Below, in pieces: positions 62,152-64,000 of a stretch of DNA of 64,000 nucleotides. Position 1 is the first letter of the stretch; each line of letters begins with the position of its first letter. The translations under genes were made by a program, and so were the position numbers. The notes beneath the pieces are model-generated. The model had not been told where the DNA came from. It made no database searches and worked only from the letters and a program-made list of their open reading frames with translations. The stretch lies in assembly GCF_016864575.1 (NCBI RefSeq), contig NZ_CP044125.1:2834001-2898000 (forward strand), in the 5' to 3' direction. The DNA is from Rhizobium sp. BG4. GTDB lineage: Bacteria > Pseudomonadota > Alphaproteobacteria > Rhizobiales > Rhizobiaceae.

Positions 62152-62922
62152 TTATTGAGCGAACTCGCGGATTTTGTAGGCGACTTCCGTGCGGTTCGTC
62201 GCATGCAGCTTCTTCATGATGTTGCGAATGTGAACCTTCACGGTGCTTTCGCAGAGGTTCATTTCATAGGCGATGATCTTGTTGGACTTGCCGCGGCGCA
62301 GGGCGTCGGCGACGGACATTTCGCGCGGCGTGAAGGAATGATCGCCGCATTTGGCTGCCGTGGTGCTGGAGGTGATCATCTCCTTGGCGGCGAGCAGGCT
62401 GCTGGCCGGAATGAAGACGCCACCCGCACGGGCAAGTGCAATGGCTTCGGCGGCAACGCCGATACCGATATTGGCCGGAATGTATCCCTTTGCTCCGCAT
62501 TCCAGCGCCTTCAGCACCTGCTGGATCTCGTCGCCCTCTGCGCCGACGACAACCGGTACCGATGGAAATTTCTGAGTGAGCTTGGCAATCTTATCGCTCA
62601 CATCCGGGTCCGAGACGTGCTTGCCGCCGATCATATAGAGGATCAGCGCCGGCTCGAACCGCATGCGCTTGCGCTGCCAGTCTTCGATCGAGGTCGCGGT
62701 GATGACCTTGAGGTCCTCGTCATATTCGGAAAGGCTGCGCGACAGGCATTCGCTCTGCAGCGAACGGGGATCCAGAAGAAGCACGTATTCCGGCAGGTCT
62801 TCCTGGGCGTCTGCCCGGGAAGATGAGGAAAAGTGCCTCAGGGAATCCGATGTGCGAAGAGAGATGAGGTGAGCTGCTGTGTCAGTTCGAATCTGATCAC
62901 TTGTTGTTGTAAGACCTTCCAT
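62152..62922 (-). CDS. LuxR-type regulator with degenerate receiver domain
   Basis: 256 residues. N-terminal ~40 residues are polar. A receiver-like fold follows (YVLLLDPRSLQSECLSRSLS to IQQVLKALECGAKGYIPANI) but the phosphoacceptor position (around 95, ALILYMIGGK) has no Asp. The C-terminal HTH is complete: FTPREMSVADALRRGKSNKI, IAYEMNLCESTVKVHIRNIM, KKLHATNRTEVAY. So DNA binding is expected, but not control by phosphorylation. Relatives in rhizobia regulate polysaccharide genes; the glycosyltransferase next door is convergent in sense (same strand, downstream). Confidence 0.87.
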   Translation of the reverse strand: MEGLTTTSDQIRTDTAAHLISLRTSDSLRHFSSSSRADAQEDLPEYVLLLDPRSLQSECLSRSLSEYDEDLKVITATSIEDWQRKRMRFEPALILYMIGGKHVSDPDVSDKIAKLTQKFPSVPVVVGAEGDEIQQVLKALECGAKGYIPANIGIGVAAEAIALARAGGVFIPASSLLAAKEMITSSTTAAKCGDHSFTPREMSVADALRRGKSNKIIAYEMNLCESTVKVHIRNIMKKLHATNRTEVAYKIREFAQ

Positions 62923-63165
62923 TTCACGCCCCTACATTGGTTGAACTCAATACTAAACGTGCAAGAGAAGTAAGCCCGAGAATTATTACTTAGCACTATG
63001 TGCTACGATTGTTTGAATTCCTTGGCTCCGGAATTTATCTCTTGAGTGTAAATATGGATGAAGCCAAAAGCGGTGGCATTAACATAGGTTAAGGCTCTAT
63101 TAAAATATCGAAAGTAGAAGTAATTAGCCCAGAAATGGTTGTCCTACTTAATTCGGACTATTGAA
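62923..63165. other. AT-rich intergenic region between two regulators
   Basis: No gene supported. It should hold the promoter of the LuxR-type gene. Motif search by eye found no EcfG-type promoter and no clear palindrome. Confidence 0.5.
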
Positions 63166-63882
63166 TTACCGCGGAATAATCTGCGGTTGTGTCGCCAAGT
63201 AACTGTCGTCAAACTCGACAAGCTCTTCAAGTTTCCTGCGATTCAGGAATTCAACGATGCCGTTTCTAAAAGAAACAAGGCCGTTGACCCGCAAGTCCTT
63301 CAGGACGCGGTTGATATGGACGGTCGACAAGCCGACGGCGTCACCGATATCGGATTGTGTCAGTGGGCACTGGAAACCATCCATGCCCGGGCGCTTCCGG
63401 TCAGGCCCGATACGGGCGGCAAGTTCAAGGAGAAGGTGGCCGGTGCGGGCCAGCGCATCGCGGCGGCCGACATTGGCCAGGCGCTCGGACATCCGGGCGT
63501 GACAGCGCATCATCTCGGCCATCACGATGTCCTGGCCGGTGGTGCTGTCGAGATAGCGGGCCAGCGTCATGCCGCTGAGTTCGTAGAATTGAGTAGGCGA
63601 AATCGCTTCGATCATCTCACGGGCGATTGCCACCGATGGCGTCCAGATGATGTCGCCGGGGAGAATGAATTCGAGAATGACGCGCGTACCGTTGGGCAGC
63701 GATTTGCACGATACGGCCCAGCCGCTCACAAGAATAAGCAGCGCCGCTTTTCTGGCTTCCGGGTCAAACACGATATCGCCGTCGTCATAGGCGCGGTAAC
63801 TCCCGCCCGATAGCGAAACTCTTTGCCCTTGTATTCTGACCAGCCCAAGATTTTCGTGGTCCGACCCTTCGTATATCGCCAC
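63166..63882 (-). CDS. Crp/Fnr family transcriptional regulator
   Basis: 238 residues. N-terminal cupin-like effector domain (ALLILVSGWAVSCKSLPNGT, RVILEFILPGDIIWTPSVAI), long dimer helix (RCHARMSERLANVGRRDALA) and C-terminal winged helix (CPLTQSDIGDAVGLSTVHIN, RVLKDLRVNGLVSF). The N-terminal Cys cluster of FNR is missing, and the cNMP-binding Arg/Ser signature is not evident, so the signal is unknown. Its upstream region (63883-64000) has no recognised motif. Confidence 0.9.
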   Translation of the reverse strand: MAIYEGSDHENLGLVRIQGQRVSLSGGSYRAYDDGDIVFDPEARKAALLILVSGWAVSCKSLPNGTRVILEFILPGDIIWTPSVAIAREMIEAISPTQFYELSGMTLARYLDSTTGQDIVMAEMMRCHARMSERLANVGRRDALARTGHLLLELAARIGPDRKRPGMDGFQCPLTQSDIGDAVGLSTVHINRVLKDLRVNGLVSFRNGIVEFLNRRKLEELVEFDDSYLATQPQIIPR

Positions 63883-64000
63883 GCCCCGCCTCCAGCAAAC
63901 TTCGTGGTTCTCTTTCCCCTTAATTACCTTTTAACCATTAAATATGAGAAGATCGTAACATGAATATTTATCGTTGTCTCGCCGATGCCATTGTTGGTGG

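Overview
The window looks like chromosomal DNA of a Rhizobium species close to R. leguminosarum or R. etli. This rests on high-GC codon use in every gene, the urtABCDE plus ureDAB...C...EFG layout, a PhyR-NepR-EcfG general stress locus, a hemP-hmuSTUV heme locus with an IRO-like box, thuAB, and short palindromic intergenic repeats of the rhizobial type. No rRNA, tRNA or CRISPR array was seen. Assignment to species is inference.

Layout. (1) 1-13.4 kb: urea uptake (urtA 3' end, urtB, urtC, urtD, urtE) and urease (ureD, ureA, ureB, ureC, ureE, ureF, ureG), with non-urease genes interleaved: an LprI-like secreted protein, a sialyltransferase-like 'urease operon accessory protein', a vapBC pair and a diguanylate cyclase. 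(2) 13.5-18.7 kb: a fluoride riboswitch with crcB, then an RND efflux pump and its adaptor. (3) 19.1-28.4 kb and 36.7-39.5 kb: the reductive pyrimidine pathway, with an NMT1-type ABC importer, dihydropyrimidinase, an N-carbamoyl amidohydrolase, a RutR-like TetR regulator and PreT/PreA dihydropyrimidine dehydrogenase. RutR-like boxes precede the hydrolase/regulator pair and preTA. (4) 28.4-36.7 kb: heme oxygenase with a bacteriophytochrome HWE kinase, a LysR/oxidoreductase pair, a rhodanese, a GlxA-type regulator, an orphan HigA and a SEC-C relic. (5) 39.6-44 kb: general stress module with an HWE kinase, PhyR, NepR, EcfG, a putative stress sRNA and a YqjD-like/holin-X pair. (6) 44-51.5 kb: heme uptake hmuVUTS-hemP, a TonB protein, a DUF2325 protein and an IsdG-type monooxygenase. 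(7) 51.6-60 kb: sugar isomerase-like protein, an IS110 element set in a palindromic repeat, GNAT, DUF423, truncated hemoglobin, a TetR-SMR pair, thuAB and a winged-helix/TPR regulator. (8) 60-64 kb: glycine-zipper lipoprotein-like protein, glycosyltransferase, LuxR-type and Crp/Fnr-type regulators.

Themes. Urea import, urease and pyrimidine degradation together recover ammonium from organic nitrogen. The most informative non-coding signal is a set of five exact GGAAC-N16-CGTT motifs (the alphaproteobacterial EcfG/RpoE2 promoter), placed upstream of phyR, the HWE kinase, the YqjD-like gene, the glycine-zipper gene and an intergenic unit at about 39711-39836. That unit carries a C-rich loop and an intrinsic terminator and looks like a GsrN-type stress sRNA. 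Four otherwise conserved genes carry single-base deletions (urtB, vapB, the pyrimidine ABC ATPase and dihydropyrimidinase). These are either real lesions or, more probably, base-calling errors in G/C runs.
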